A stretch of 64,000 nucleotides of DNA, taken from the NCBI GenBank assembly GCA_037576215.1, contig JBANDB010000003.1:3534001-3598000 (forward strand), given 5' to 3'. The DNA is from Armillaria gallica. Lineage: Eukaryota; Basidiomycota; Agaricomycetes; Agaricales; Physalacriaceae. This document shows positions 33,877 through 45,736 of this stretch, one piece after another; the first letter of the stretch is position 1, and each line of letters begins with the position of its first letter. The notes under the pieces are model-generated. The model saw only the letters and a program-made list of their open reading frames with translations, searched no databases and was not told the origin of the DNA. The position numbers and the translations under genes were made by a program.

Positions 33877-34589
33877 ATGTTTCGAGGAGACTTTGATTAC
33901 TTGTATAACGATATCTTCGGCCCTTCAAGAGGCTATGGATACTTTGGCGGGGGCCTAGGGGACTCTGTAGATCGCCGCAGCTTCGCGTCCGTCTCGCAGC
34001 GAGCGCTTCGTGACTATGAGAATGTAATCAGCTTTCAAACTGATTACCTCTAAAATCGACTAACCATTCTAATCAGGCTGAGAATACTTTCCTTAAACAT
34101 CTCGCATCTGTCGACACTAGCAAAGGACCGGTCACGGAAGAGATCGTCAAATTCCACCTGGTTCCTGACATGCGAAAGAAGTTCAATAAGATGGTCAAGG
34201 AGCATGGATGCATGTACGTTATCGGATCGCTGTTATAGCATATGCACTCAGTTCCTCGCTTTAGCGCTACTCATCGGAAGCTGACCAGAGAAGAACAAGA
34301 CCGGATTAATAAGAATCGTCGTTCCGTATGTCTTGTCCAATCCCCATTCTCCTTTCTTCTGCTCAACGGATATTAGTTGATGAATTTTTCGTCTGTGATG
34401 GTCTCTCCTGGTGCGCAGCAGGCTTATTTGCAGAAACACCCCGGACTCCGATCTACTACATCCACTGCCACCGCCACCTCTACCGCTCAGACTTCTGTCC
34501 CCTTGCAGAACACGATCAACAAGAAAAGAGGCGCTGATGAGGCGAAGCTGACTACTTCTGTTTCCACCAAGAAGGCCAAAGTCAATTGA
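33877..34589 (+). CDS. Small probable nuclear protein, unknown function
   Basis: Four exons (33877-34023, 34077-34213, 34265-34325, 34377-34589) give 185 residues with no frame break. Sequence landmarks are a Tyr/Gly-rich start (FGPSRGYGYFGGG), a helical middle (EEIVKFHLVPDMRKKFNKMV, then KLTREEQDRINKNRR) and a Thr/Ser-rich tail ending in two basic clusters (NKKRGADE and TKKAKVN) that look like a bipartite nuclear signal. I do not recognise the family. Clean splice sites and the conserved-looking amphipathic helix argue that it is real. Confidence 0.7.
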
Positions 34590-34930
34590 TTCCACGATGG
34601 GCACGGTTTCTCGTCCTAACTTACTCACTGTTAGTTCCTATTTTCTTCGGGCCATATTCTTTATGGGTATAAAGCCCCTTTAGTTTATAATTCCCTGTAT
34701 TGTCGTATATGTACTTCTCAGTATTTTTACTCTCGTAGTGGATCAATGTGTTCATTTATATAATGTACCCCAGTCAGCAGTGTCTTGCAAAAGTAAGCTC
34801 CGTGGAGGAAGGGATGCAAAGCAGTACATCATTGAATTCGTCATGATAATGTCGTTAAATTCGTGAGATATTAGAGTCCCCCGCACGATGTGCAGTGAAC
34901 TATATCATTCTGTTCTTCGTGTTTCCTCTA
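34590..34930. other. Convergent 3' spacer
   Basis: 341 bp between the facing stops of the small nuclear-type gene and the monocarboxylate transporter gene; AT-rich, no gene seen. Confidence 0.5.
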
Positions 34931-36882
34931 TCATATCAATTGACCACGGCCCATTGCTTTGTGTCTTCCGTCGTGAACGAATAATACACGAGAAAGAATC
35001 ATGGTGGCCGCACCGCAAAGCACCATTGCCTAGGAAACCCATCAACATCGTGAAATGGAAAGAGACATCAATAACCTACGCCACAAAATGCGATGCATCG
35101 ACTCCAAGCATATGAATCGGGGTTATCAGTGTGCAAAAGCGCTCCATCGATAGGTGACCCGAAGAGCATGAACAAACCAACACACGAGAAGGCCACGCCC
35201 ATCCGTGTACTGTAGGCAGTGTTAAGCGGAGAGCTTCTCGTCATAGTAGGAAAAACTGACCCCAATTCACTGATGTTCTTGGCTAGCAGAGATATCAGAG
35301 AGGGAATAAGCGAATAGTCTGAGATGGGAGTAGATTATTTCATTTCGCAAGATTCATAAATGATAACAACACATACATGAGCCGGAAAAGAATCCGTAGG
35401 CCAATGCGAATGCCACGATGCCCGCTACATCCTTAATATCGCTGCCAAGGAGTGCGAAGAGCAGGAAGGATGTGAAGGCGATGCAAGGAATGATCATGTT
35501 GTACGGCCCAATATGGTCGGCGAAGAAGTTAGGAAGGAGGCGACCAAGGACACTCCCCGCATTCAGTATCGCAAGCTATTCACCGACCAATGAGAAACGA
35601 ATGGTGCGCGCGTGTAAAGCATACGCACCGTATAAAAAGCCCAGTTCGGATTGATTCCTTTGTCAATGGAGTAAAGCTGCAGATAGAAATCTGAACGAGA
35701 GGCATGTCAGCTTAAAAATAAGCAGCTAGAAAGATCATGATGCACAAGGAAAGAAAAACCCCAAACAAACAAAGCATGCTCTAAAAGTGCGGGTTCGAAA
35801 ATCAGAGATACTTCAGTAGAACAAGGTGCGAAACCAACCCAATCACAGAAACCATAAAGGCACCATCCGTAAGGATGTCTTTCACTATGCGAATGTCACC
35901 TCCTACGTGCGCACTACGGGCTCGCCTTGTCGTGTGCATCATCAAATTGGCACAAAGGAGTAACGCTGCTACTACGCCACCCGTGGCCCGGATCGCGTTT
36001 GCGAATGACGTACGTTGCCCCAGTTGATTCAGCATAACAGGCCATACTATACCACCGCACGATGCACCCTGCGTGCATGATCATCAACCACAATAATGAC
36101 TAACAAGGAAGGCTTTTTACTAACTGTTACGGCAATACCAGTGGCAAATGCTCGTCGTCTTTTAAAATGGTGCCCGATGATGCTGAGAGATGGAAGAAAT
36201 AAAAGAGATTGACCAAGCCCGATGCCCACAGCTTGGGAAAGGAATACCTGATTGAAGGCTTTAGTGAGGATCTATTCAGTATACGTAGAAAACTGACTTG
36301 ATAGTATTGGCCGTGATGCGACAAGGACAGCATGAATGTGCATACCACCTGGATGAAGGATCCGGCAGCAATCATGTAATGGCTAGGAATAGAATGAATC
36401 CTGAGAACGCCGAAGCAGAGAAGTTCATACAAATAACCAGAGTCGAAGGCTCGGCCAACGAGTATTCCAGGAGCATATTGCATGAAAAGCTGAAAGCTAC
36501 CTATCCAACTGACACGTAGCATGAATACGAAGAAACACAATCGAGAAAAGTTGGAAACCTGATTTCAGATGGTGACTTTTGGGAAAGGAAGTCACGGGTG
36601 TAGTAGTCCTGGTAAACGCCAAAGGCGCTGATATATCTGAAAGAAAGCTTAGGGTTCATGACATTCATTGAACACTGGATTCCGTTTACCCCAGAGTGCA
36701 GAACTGAATCATCCAGCTGTATCGCGACTGAATTAACATGGCACGACCAAGTGGAGCCTCACTTACGATCCAGCAACAGTCATCCATGCCTGCATTCCCC
36801 CGTCCAGCGGTTCGAAGTTTTCCTGGTTATTTTTTTCTGTATCCGAGGTCGTCGTGTGAGTTGTATAAGAACTATCGGACAT
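34931..36882 (-). CDS. MFS monocarboxylate-type transporter
   Basis: Twelve-helix major facilitator protein of the fungal monocarboxylate transporter group (Mch-like). Start at 36882 (MSDSSYTTHTTT), cytosolic leader, then the family entry GGMQAWMTVAGSWMIQFCTL and SAFGVYQDYYTRDFLSQKSP. Further landmarks are ISWIGSFQLFMQYAPGILVG, the loop motif HHFKRRRAFATGIAVTGAS, GGIVWPVMLNQL, FYLQLYSIDKGINPNWAFYT, LNAGSVLGRLLPNFFADHIG and a C-terminal GVAFSCVGLFMLFGSPIDGA. About ten exons; all junctions I tested restore the family sequence. Yeast relatives include a riboflavin carrier and members that do not carry pyruvate, so substrate is open. Divergent from the next transporter. Confidence 0.88.
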
Positions 36883-37678
36883 ATTGAAGATGAAGACCGA
36901 GGAAAGGTAGGATGCTGCAGCTAGGAGAGATCAAGGCAATAAAGCAAGGATCGCAGACGGAAGAACGAGGCTGAGGGATGGATCCTTGTATTCTTAGACG
37001 GCGCCGCCATCGGGTCCATATGAAAAGCGGATAGGGAAGGACCCCCGAAAGTACACAAGTTCGAGAAAGGTGAGTAGGCCGAGATGCCGATGCTGTTCTG
37101 GCGTCCAAAGAGAAGCCATCTGGCGTCGTAATGGACGACGGATGGACGGAGGAAGGCTATCAACGGGTCGTGACTGGAAACGAACTGTGGGGCCTAGAGT
37201 CCGCGACTTGAGCGATGATAGCTACGAGGCGAACATCGCAGACGGTGCTCCAAAAATGTGGAAATATCTGCAGCAAGTCTTATAAGGGGGAGGAGGGGGG
37301 AATCCTGGGAAGGCTGCCAACCGCCGCCTATACTTAGAAGTGTCGTAGTACTTCTGGACTTCAGCGGATGCCGCTGGTGCTGATAGGGGGCAACGCGTTC
37401 GCCTGTCTATTTGACGCTAAATCAAATAAGGTCACCAGAGGAATGCTGCTGGCTTTCCAAGGCTTTCCACCAGTTTTCCATTCACGAAATTGAAGTTAGA
37501 ATTGATATACAATCGGCTCGGAAGCAGGTGACTTGCTGTGACTTTTTGGCACGAATTTCCTTTTCTGTTCTAGAATTACTTAGGTAAATTCCACTCCTTC
37601 TGTCAACGACACCGACGACATCCAAGACGGCAACGGCGCTTTCGCTGCCCAAAACGTCCTCCGACTGGCCAGGTCGCT
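36883..37678. promoter_or_regulatory. Divergent promoter region between two transporters
   Basis: 796 bp separate the start codons of the monocarboxylate-type and sucrose-type transporters, which are transcribed away from each other. Frames here are short shadows. No operator could be named by eye. Confidence 0.4.
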
Positions 37679-40221
37679 ATGACTGGTGGCAGCTTCACCT
37701 CTCTTGGCACAAATGAAGCCAATGCTGGCAAACTCACCGGACACGCCTACATTTACGGTCCTAAACGTCTTCACTTACCCATCCTCACTATCGGCTTTCT
37801 AGGCATTCAGCTTTTCTGGTCTGTAGAACAATCCTATGGGTCGCCATATCTGCTTTCTCTTGGTCTCTCAAAGTCCACCATGGCCATGGTCTTCGTAGCG
37901 GGACCTTTGTCGGGTTTGATCGTGCAACCATTAATCGGTGTTCTCGCCGACGGGTGCACGTCGAGGTGGGGAAGACGACGACCATATATGATGGGGGGTG
38001 TGCTGATATGCATTTCTGCGATGCTCCTGTTGGGATGGACGAAACAGGTCGGGGCCTGGTTCACGTCAAAGGTGAGTTCACCGTGCCTTCGGGGAACACC
38101 GTGCTCATTACCGCCGACAGCAATCTTTAGTAGTGTGGCTAGGGGTCCTTTCGATATACTTTATCGATTTCAGCATCAATGCAGGTATTATTATATTTGC
38201 CCCGTATGATTTGGTTTCATCATAGTGCCATACAGTCATGGCCGTGGACCGCGCCCTTCTCGTTGATACTTTGCCAGCCTCACAGCAACCAGCCGCAAAC
38301 GCATGGGCAGCGGCAATGTTTAGTCTAGGAAGTGTCATCGGGTTTTTTATGTGAGCCTATGTTACCTACACCTGCCGGCAATTAATATGCTCCACATTTA
38401 GTGGTAACCTAGACCTTCCCTCTCTTCTGCCTTTTCTTGGCCATGCCGAACTTGAGGTTTTCAGCATCATTGTTAGCTTCCTTCTACTCGCCGGGCACGT
38501 TTCGATGGCCCTTTTGGTTAAGGAAAAAGTTCTTCTCACAACAGCACCAGGTCCCAAAGGGTAGCTACATCTACCGTTTGCAATTGTATCATAATGTTGA
38601 TGTCCAGCCGCTCAGCCCGCTCATCCGAACATTCATCCAGCAATTCAAGACGATAGTTACAAATATTCGAACGTTGCCTAGAGTAATTAAACAAATCGTT
38701 AGTCAAATATTTTCAAGTTGCCCCTACCATTCGCACTAATGGAGCTCGCCGTCACATAGTGCATAATCCAGTTCTTGTGATTCTTTATGTGCTTTTTATT
38801 GTCGTTGCACTGACATCCCGTCCCTAGCACCTGGATCTCTTGGTTTCCGTTGCTTTTCTATACCACACTCTACATCGGGGACCTGCATAAACGAGAATAT
38901 TATACTTCTCTGCTCCTTACGGAGTCCATCGGCCCTTCAACTTTGGGTTTGATCAACTCAACCGTTATTTCAAGACAGGACGACACGGATGCGCTGGAGG
39001 CGGAGTCTACGCGTCTAGGATCTCGAGCACTTTTCTTCTCCTCGATATTGGCTCTATCGACGAATGTTCTTCTCCCCTTTTTTATCGTCAAAACGCGTCG
39101 CAAGTCAGCCCGCCATCTTAATGCCGGATACGATAGCACTCGGGTGCGGAATGAGACGGATGGGTATACATCAACTCGCACTGCGGCAGGGAAGTTGTGG
39201 GCGTCATGGAGCATTCCCGACGCGATCAAAGTACATCTAGCGAGCCTGTGGGCCGTAAGCCATGTGGTGTTTGCTGGATGCATGTTGGCCACTTTGTGAG
39301 TTTCTACATTCATGTTTCAGGCGAGGTTGATAACCATGGAGTAAAGCTTTACATCCTCAGTCAAGGGCGCAACAGTCCTGATAACCGTGACGGGGTTCTC
39401 GTGGGCCATTGTTCAATGGGCTCCATTTGCATTGGTTCGTTCTAGCAATAGCAACTCCGTCGTGTTCTTCTACTTATGTCGTGTAGTTAGGCGAAGCTAT
39501 ATTGACGGAGCCAACGTCAGGTGCCGGTGACCCGGGTGTTATAATGCTCACAGACACGAGGTCTTTCAATGCAGGGGTGGAAGAGGTCGTGTTCGAAGAT
39601 CCAGACCCCGATTCCGACTCTGATGCCGAATCGGACCGGAAAGATCGAGAGTCATCAAGAGCAAGACTGATGGGCAATCCTGATGCTGGAGTCAGTAGGG
39701 CCGACATCTCTGGGAACCGCGCTGGCTTGGATGAAGACGAGGAGGAGGGGGAGGGGGAGGAAGGGGAGGATGCCGTGTTAGTCGGGAGGCGGCGATCGGA
39801 TCTTGAGATTGGAGAAACAGGAGAAGGGGTAACTACCGAGGACTTGAGCGCAAAAGCGGGCATCATCCTGGTCAGTCCTGTGTGTTTTATAAAAGCCCGT
39901 GAGCCTAATATAAGGTTTCAGGGAATACATAACATATTTGTTGTGATACCTCAGTTCCTTGTAACGGGCGTCTCATCCATTATTTTCGCTGTCTTCGATA
40001 AAGATACCAGGGACTCCAGCTCCGCAAACAACGGAGTTGGAGCTGCTAGTGCCTTGAATGCAGCTGGGTCAAATTCGGTGGTATACGTCTTCCGGTGAGT
40101 GTCCCCTGGAAATCATTGTCCTATATCAGTAAGCGAACTGCCTATCAGGATTGGCGGCATAGCGGCACTAATTGCCTTCGTATTGAGTTGGCGGCTTGCA
40201 AAGGAGCTCAGACACCGATAA
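37679..40221 (+). CDS. Sucrose/alpha-glucoside-type MFS transporter
   Basis: Eleven exons (37679-38071, 38121-38184, 38236-38350, 38402-38560, 38616-38697, 38760-38776, 38828-39295, 39347-39434, 39487-39870, 39922-40094, 40149-40221) give 671 residues. It matches the fungal SUT-like proton symporters of which S. pombe Sut1 is the studied member. Signatures: VEQSYGSPYLLSLGLSKS, GPLSGLIVQPLIGVLAD, the loop motif SRWGRRRPYM, DFSINAVMAVDRALLVDTLP, FYTTLYIGDLHKR and WAPFALLGEAIL. A long acidic loop (DPDPDSDSDAESD and a Glu/Gly run) sits before the last helices, a usual feature of fungal members. The sixth exon is only 17 bases but restores the helix (QICIIQFFTWISWFP). Location is probably the plasma membrane. 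Confidence 0.9.
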
Positions 40222-40352
40222 TATTTTTCAAAAGAGCTCTTTCGTGTTTCAAGAAAACCACCTGCGGAGATATCGTGTAACTTATTCTATTTCCGGGCCC
40301 TACAAGTAAATGACACACTTCTGTAATCGTAATCTTTGATATTTCTTAGATC

Positions 40353-41959
40353 TCAAAACACTGTACCGTCACTCTCGATTTCAAGTGGTGGACCTCCGCT
40401 TTCAGGACGTTTTTGTTTCGCTATCTCTCGTCCACCCTTCCAAGTAGCACCCTCCAGTACTTGGGCCAGGTTAAGCTCATCAGGCTTGAGTCCCAATTTG
40501 GCGCGAATGTTATCGGCAATTCTATCCCTAGCGGGGAATTAAACAAGGGAGAATGGGATGCCCGGTCACTTACAGGAGGATAACAGTGAGAGCGCGCCAT
40601 TCCACTACTGCCGGATGCGAAGCTGCGGCTTTGGGCAATAGAGAGACCGGGTCCGTAGGCAGGATACCTGGCTTCAGCGTCACAACGCCCAGATCGATCA
40701 AGAGTCCACCTGCACATTCGTGAGAATCCGAGAAGTACGAGGCACTAAGCGCATTTTACCGTTGCGATACTCAGGTAGCCCCGTCATGTCTTCCTTGCCG
40801 ACGATGTCCCATTTCATCACGGTCTCAATGGCCTCAATAACGGAATACGTCATCCATTGTGTGAGCTTGTGGAAGGGAACTAGGTCATCTGCTTCTGCAG
40901 ACGTAGTAGACTTAAGGGCGGGGCAAGGCCAGACGTCACCTAAAGAAACACCGGCAAGGGTGGTACGCGACGCAGGCCAGACGGGATTGAGACCGTCGAT
41001 CAAGACTTGCCAAAGCGCGGCGAGTGGGACTTTTCGAATGGATCCTTCGACAATTGATTCAGATTCCAAGAAATCTGTAAACAGTAAACAAAACAAGCTC
41101 GGAAAAAGGTTATGGTTTCAAGGTTATAGGGTTTACCGAGCACGTTTCCCGGCCGTCCGTCGGGCCCGAAAAATTTGCGACTGGCGGTAAGGGCTTTGGA
41201 TAAATTGATAAGCAGGGAAGTACGACCGTCGAGACCGACAAGGGGATTAGTCGCATCGACCTGCATATGCTTCGCCATTGAGTCGACGGTGACCTTGGAC
41301 AAAGCCTCCGCTATGAACGAGTTTCAGCGCGGGATATAACGGTCTAGAAGCGACAGATTACTGTACCGTCGACTTGATGTGGTTGCTCTGGATCGCTTGA
41401 GAAATACCCTTCCGTGAACATATGTAAACAGCAGACGGCCAAGCCCTCAGACCGCGAATATCGTTCTCCCGTAGATTGCTCCGTGTAGGCCCAGTCTTTG
41501 CCTGCGCCGGCATCCAGGAGAGTAGAGGTCACTAGGAGGTCGACGAGACGCTTGCATGCCTCTTTAGTGTCGACTGAAACCGTCCACTGTTGGAGCAAGG
41601 GCGTGACCCGATCTCGTCCAATATTGCAATGGCTAATTCGTCCATGAGGGGGCACCTATAGGGTATTAGCCATTTAACATCGTTAATAAACGTGCGAACC
41701 TTATCGTAATTCGTTCCGAAATCCCGCTGGAAACAACCGTCTTAAATGAATGTGAATACAGTGTCTGTTCTCGACTCACCGCAATGATCCCGCTACAAAA
41801 CTCCGTGATAACTCCCTCCTTGTCGGCATGATAATCAAGGTACTGAAGCTTCCCTTGCTTTGCGAGATCGAATACGCGACCACAACGTTCGCGAACGGCG
41901 GGGAGAGTTCGCAGATATTGGGCTTGTTGAGGCAATGATAGATCTGCACTGATGTTCAT
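40353..41959 (-). CDS. URC4: Urc4 (DUF1688), uracil catabolism protein
   Basis: DUF1688 protein needed in Lachancea kluyveri for use of uracil as nitrogen source; its exact reaction is unsettled. Seven exons (41959-41780, 41726-41700, 41655-41367, 41310-41137, 41074-40760, 40709-40574, 40527-40353) give 431 residues, the family length. Landmarks: LRTLPAVRERCGRVFDLA near the start, FGTNYDKVPPHGRISH, DRVTPLLQQW, DAGAGKDWAYTE with GERYSRSEGLAV, GLDGRTSLLINLSKAL, GRPGNVLDFLE, ALWQVLIDGLNPVWP, LTQWMTYSVIEAIE, LPEYRNGGLLIDLGV and HPAVVEWRALTVILLDRIAD near the end. It is tail-to-tail with the sugar transporter, 131 bp between stops. No other URC gene is visible in the window. Confidence 0.92.
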
Positions 41960-42305
41960 GACTGCTAAAAGAGAGTTGACAGCATATATTGCGAATTATT
42001 GCCTCCTTTATAGGGACAGATGATAAGATGACCACGTGCGTAGATTAGATACGAATCTATTAATAACCTCTCTTCGAAAGCAAAACGAAAACAAAGGCCA
42101 AGCATGCCCTTCAAAATACAAAAGGATTGGTGAGCTCAATATACTACGCAGCGGGTAATGAGCAATGGTAGCAGAGTGAATGAGACGTCTTTGTGACCAC
42201 ATTCTGCGAGGGCCGCAGCCTGTCCAGGCAGTCATTAGCCAATCTGAAAGTGGGATGAAGTAATGGATGCCGAACCATTGCTTGCAAGTACTCTTGCAGT
42301 CGTGA
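41960..42305. other. Promoter-side spacer of URC4
   Basis: 346 bp without a supported gene; a minus-strand frame (42008-42235) has no motif. Confidence 0.4.
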
Positions 42306-42667
42306 TTATTGTCCGGATGGGCCGAGCTGTACCTGCATCTCGCGGAGTTGCAATCGATCTGCGGATGTCATAGGCTAGACTCGAAAATTATGAAGGTGAT
42401 GGTGGAACTTCAACATACCCGTTGATCGCCATGAGGAGTATCGTGTCCACAAGAGTATCTTGTTGAATCAATTTTGCGATAGCACATGATAAAGTTGGGG
42501 GCTGCAGGATATAAGTTTGTGATCTACTGCTCTTTATAAAAGCTCGGTAGGGTCACCCACATTTGTAGAAATCTGAGACGGTGAACTCTTTGTGGACTGG
42601 CCGTGAGGTCTGGAGGATTTGATGCTATCCTCGCTGTTAAACCTCCTCTATTAAATAACCCCTTCAT
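42306..42667 (-). CDS. Possible small gene, unidentified
   Basis: Three exons can be read on the minus strand. The first runs from ATG 42667 (MKGLFNRGGLTARIAS, ending VHRLRFLQ). The second contains PPTLSCAIAKLIQQDTLVDT and ILLMAIN. The third is DRLQLREMQVQLGPSGQ and stop, joined by a strong donor (GTATGT) and a CCGCAG acceptor. The product would be about 85-90 residues, helical and mitochondrial-leader-like at its basic N-terminus. The first intron is the weak point: it must be only 34-37 bases to keep frame, or start elsewhere. I do not recognise the family. Confidence 0.35.
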
Positions 42668-43398
42668 GCGTCCTGTCGAAATGAATTAAAATCTAAAAGG
42701 AAAGAGGGGCAATGTGTAATGGCCGGGATGGAAGGAAACATTATTTCGGCCATAGGCAGAGCTCCAACCACTACTCTGTTCGGGAAGAAGTATAATTAAA
42801 GCACGATCTGGATCACAGATGGTAGTAAAACCTGTGCATTAATATTAGGCAAGCCGGAATGAGAGTGAATAGTAGTGCTTACACGGTAACCCAGCGTCAA
42901 TAGAGATTTAAGTGACCCGAATATAATTGGTGCCAAGAATAGACTAGGAATACTTGATATCGTGATGGGATTTTGGAATTAGGGCGGACGTCAAAACAAA
43001 TACCTGTCTTTACGAGATACTGCCAGGGATTTCGTGGAGGGGCCGAGCGGTGCCTTTCAAGGCCAGGGACAAGGGTCGGAAGCTAATAAGCCGTCGTTAA
43101 GGATCCGGAAGTGTTGACACATGGCCTACCATGTCGCATTCCATATACAACGCGCAACGCGCGTATCCTAAGACGGTCTTGATCGTTCTTGCGAGTTTGC
43201 CGCCGCGGCGTATTCCAATACCGGTAACCTAGCGAGGTGGCCGATTTCAAGCGAAGCATGGAGGACGAAGCCTTGATTAATTTCGTGATCACTATCAGGA
43301 ATAGGCCAAGCAGATGATAATAATATGTATATAGATACGATTAAAAGGATGAAAGCACAAGACCCACAAATTACCTCGGGTACAAACAACACGCCGCA
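42668..43398. other. Spacer, no gene supported
   Basis: 731 bp of AT-rich sequence between the small gene and the histidinol-phosphatase stop. Short minus-strand frames near 43083-43392 show no motif. Confidence 0.45.
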
Positions 43399-44490
43399 TC
43401 ATTGGTCAAAATCTCTTGAATGCAATCGCCCTTGCCAGAAGGTATGGTTCCACCAGTCACCATCGAGCCTGACGGACTGAATCTTGCGTCCAGCGGCGTT
43501 GTCATTCATTGTCCTTTGTAAGTACCATAGCTCCGCGACGTTGACGCTTCGAAGATATTTAGCCACCCTGTCATAATTCAACCCAACAGCGTGTGGTCCG
43601 TGACTATCGTCTGACAATGTAAATCGACCGCCGTGTTTGAGGATGACCTGGGTAGAGGGCCGGACCAAAACCGATATGGAAGCAATTAAAACATACCCCT
43701 TGACGCGCTAAAATAGACACCTGTGTACACACCTCAACCACATCTTCCGCGGGGTAAGCGGTGTTCCATTTCTTCCTGAGAGCGGCCGCGTTGACCTCAA
43801 ACAATGCACCGTATCCAACGGCATACACAATATTCCTTTCCGCGAGCTTTTGAGCCGCTGGATAATCGTCCAGACGCAACGAAGGCGTATAGAGACGGCA
43901 TAGATCGAAATGTCCCACAACCTCTGGCTTCACGCGCTGAAGAACGTCGTACTGGGCTTCGAAATAACGACAAAGGAAATTCTCCTGCGTTTCTTTCTCG
44001 GTTTCACATGATAAGCTGCGTAAAGCCTTTTGGAAGGTGTCGAAATCGAAATCTATGGGTACGCCGTTGACGTGGTGTATGGAACCGACGATGTATTCGA
44101 TACGCTCCCCATGTGTTCGAAGACATCGCTGGAGGTTGTCAATATCCAGAGAAGTGATGTATTCCGTCTCTAATCCGATTAGCAGATTGATCTTGTCTGC
44201 GTACAGCAACTTCAATCTGTGCGCTTCATCAAGAAACGCGTTAAATTGGATTTCGAGATCGGGCAAAGACATCCCCTCCTAAAATAAGTAGTGAGATACT
44301 TGATCGAAGCCTGTACTTGTCACTTAGTACTTGCCTCTTCAGGATATAGATCTTGGATTCGGTATCTGGGAACGTGCTCAGTAAGGCCGTAGACATCGAA
44401 GCCTTGATGTATAGCCTCAAGAACGACATCTTCAAGGTTCCCGGACGCGTGCTTGCAGAATTGGCCTGAATGGGAGTGATGACTGTGCAT
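43399..44490 (-). CDS. HIS2: Histidinol-phosphatase (PHP family)
   Basis: Removes phosphate from L-histidinol phosphate, the eighth step of histidine synthesis. Three exons (44490-44335, 44278-43733, 43647-43399) give 316 residues, close to yeast His2. PHP-superfamily metal ligands are in place: MHSHHSHSGQFCKHA at the start, GLTEHVPRY, LLIGLETEYI, YIVGSIHHVNG, VVGHFDLCRLY and TLSDDSHGPHAVG near the end. The first intron begins with GC, not GT (GAG/GCAAGT at 44335/44334); the GT-based alternatives break the conserved YPEE/EGMSLPDLE sequence. The start is secure because the first His-rich box begins at the ATG. Confidence 0.93.
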
Positions 44491-45034
44491 GGTAGTCACT
44501 GGTCAGGTCCAAGAGAAGTGGGATCAGTGATCGGTGCAAATCGAGTGGACGTTTATGTAACTTTCTTTGGCTTTGTTACCTTTCCAAGCCGATGGCCTGA
44601 GCAATGCCAAAGGAAACCGTCACGTGCATGTATCATTTCCTCGTGGCGCCAACGAGGTGGTCCAGTATGTGCAGGGTGGTGCGTGTTCATTTACTTCTTT
44701 CCTTTCGCCTTCATACTCACTATTACAAGCTGGCGGGATGATTGTGTCGCCCCTCTGTCTCGCTGTTTTTTGGCTCTCCCTTTTGGTTGGATTTGCTACC
44801 ACAAGACCTGTTCGGTATCGGGCTGGGTATGTGCTAGCTCGCTCTTCCAAAAATTCCTGCCAATTATCTCCGGGTTTAGATTCCAAGGTCCGATAAAGGT
44901 CAACGCCGCCCTCGAGTCGCATAGGTCTGCTTATTTGCCATGCTCGTTGCAATATCGTACGCTAACTGTCACGTAAGGACTGGGGTTTATAATCCCGGAA
45001 TGAGCCAAGGCCTCGGATATACCTGTGAAGGCTT
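44491..45034. other. Spacer before the repeat block
   Basis: Overlapping frames of up to 168 codons occur on both strands. One stretch near 44588-44680 reads like an exon (RHVHVSFPRGANEVVQYV between a possible acceptor and donor), but I could not build a complete gene around it. Confidence 0.35.
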
Positions 45035-45736
45035 GTACGTTCTATATTCAGTCAGAGAAGCCCTGAGCTCAAGCGCTTGTCGTCAATTAGACCAATAAGT
45101 CAGGATTTCGTTGTCTTCGCATCCGAACCGTACGTGTTGTTGCGGGCGTGTCCTGATTGCTTCTCTCTTTAATTGTTGAATAAGGTCACATGCTCTGATG
45201 CCCAGCATGGCGCTCCCCGCGTCCGAGACGCCAAGGTGTGTTATTTGTTATAGATCATTATGCATTATGTTTGATGCCCGTCACGTAAAGCTATGTGGAA
45301 GGTCCTTTGAGCTTGTATGACTCTTCGCGGCTTCATTCTAGAGATCTGTACGTTTTATATTACATTTTCGAACCTTCAGATCTTACCAGCAATTAGACCA
45401 AAACCTCAAATTCCACCGGTCGTCGCATCCGAACGGTACGTTCAAGAGCTGTGCCCTGATATTTTTCATTCAGAATTGGTTTTAGATCTGATCACTTGAT
45501 GCAAAACGCACCCTTCTGTGCCTCTGAAATGCCGAGGTTTGTCAATCATCGTAGTCGTCGCGGTCCCGTTATCTGACGTTCACGTGCAAGACGCGAAGAT
45601 ATTACTTCGGCTGTAGACGAACCTTCACAGGTTCATACTGAACATTCGTATGTTCTTCATTCATTTAAGAGGTGCGAAAACTCACCCCGAATAATTAGAA
45701 TCAAAGGCCGCCTTCTCGCGTCCGAAAGGTATGTCT
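45035..45736. repeat. Three diverged ~300-bp tandem repeats with splice-like borders
   Basis: Three units recur with the same landmarks. Each has a GTACGT/GTATGT donor-like site (45035, 45348, 45648), then an AATTAG border (ending 45090, 45396, 45698), then a short segment ending in CATCCGAAC or CGTCCGAAA just before another GTACGT/GTATGT (about 45129, 45436, 45730). Spacings are 300-313 bases. Units 1 and 2 have a 39-base segment between the borders, unit 3 has 30. Sequence between landmarks is strongly diverged. They look like duplicated short-exon cassettes, possibly old 5' exons of the 859-codon gene just downstream or a decayed gene. Confidence 0.55.

Noticed and set aside
39474..39866. 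130-codon minus-strand Ser/Pro-rich frame
   Set aside because: Exact antisense of the acidic loop of the sucrose-type transporter; codon bias of Asp/Glu runs creates it.
44470..44976. 168-codon plus-strand frame crossing the start of the histidinol-phosphatase gene
   Set aside because: Its first part is antisense to a secure exon and the rest shows no family; only the RHVHVSFPRGANEVV stretch in another frame looked exon-like and could not be built into a gene.
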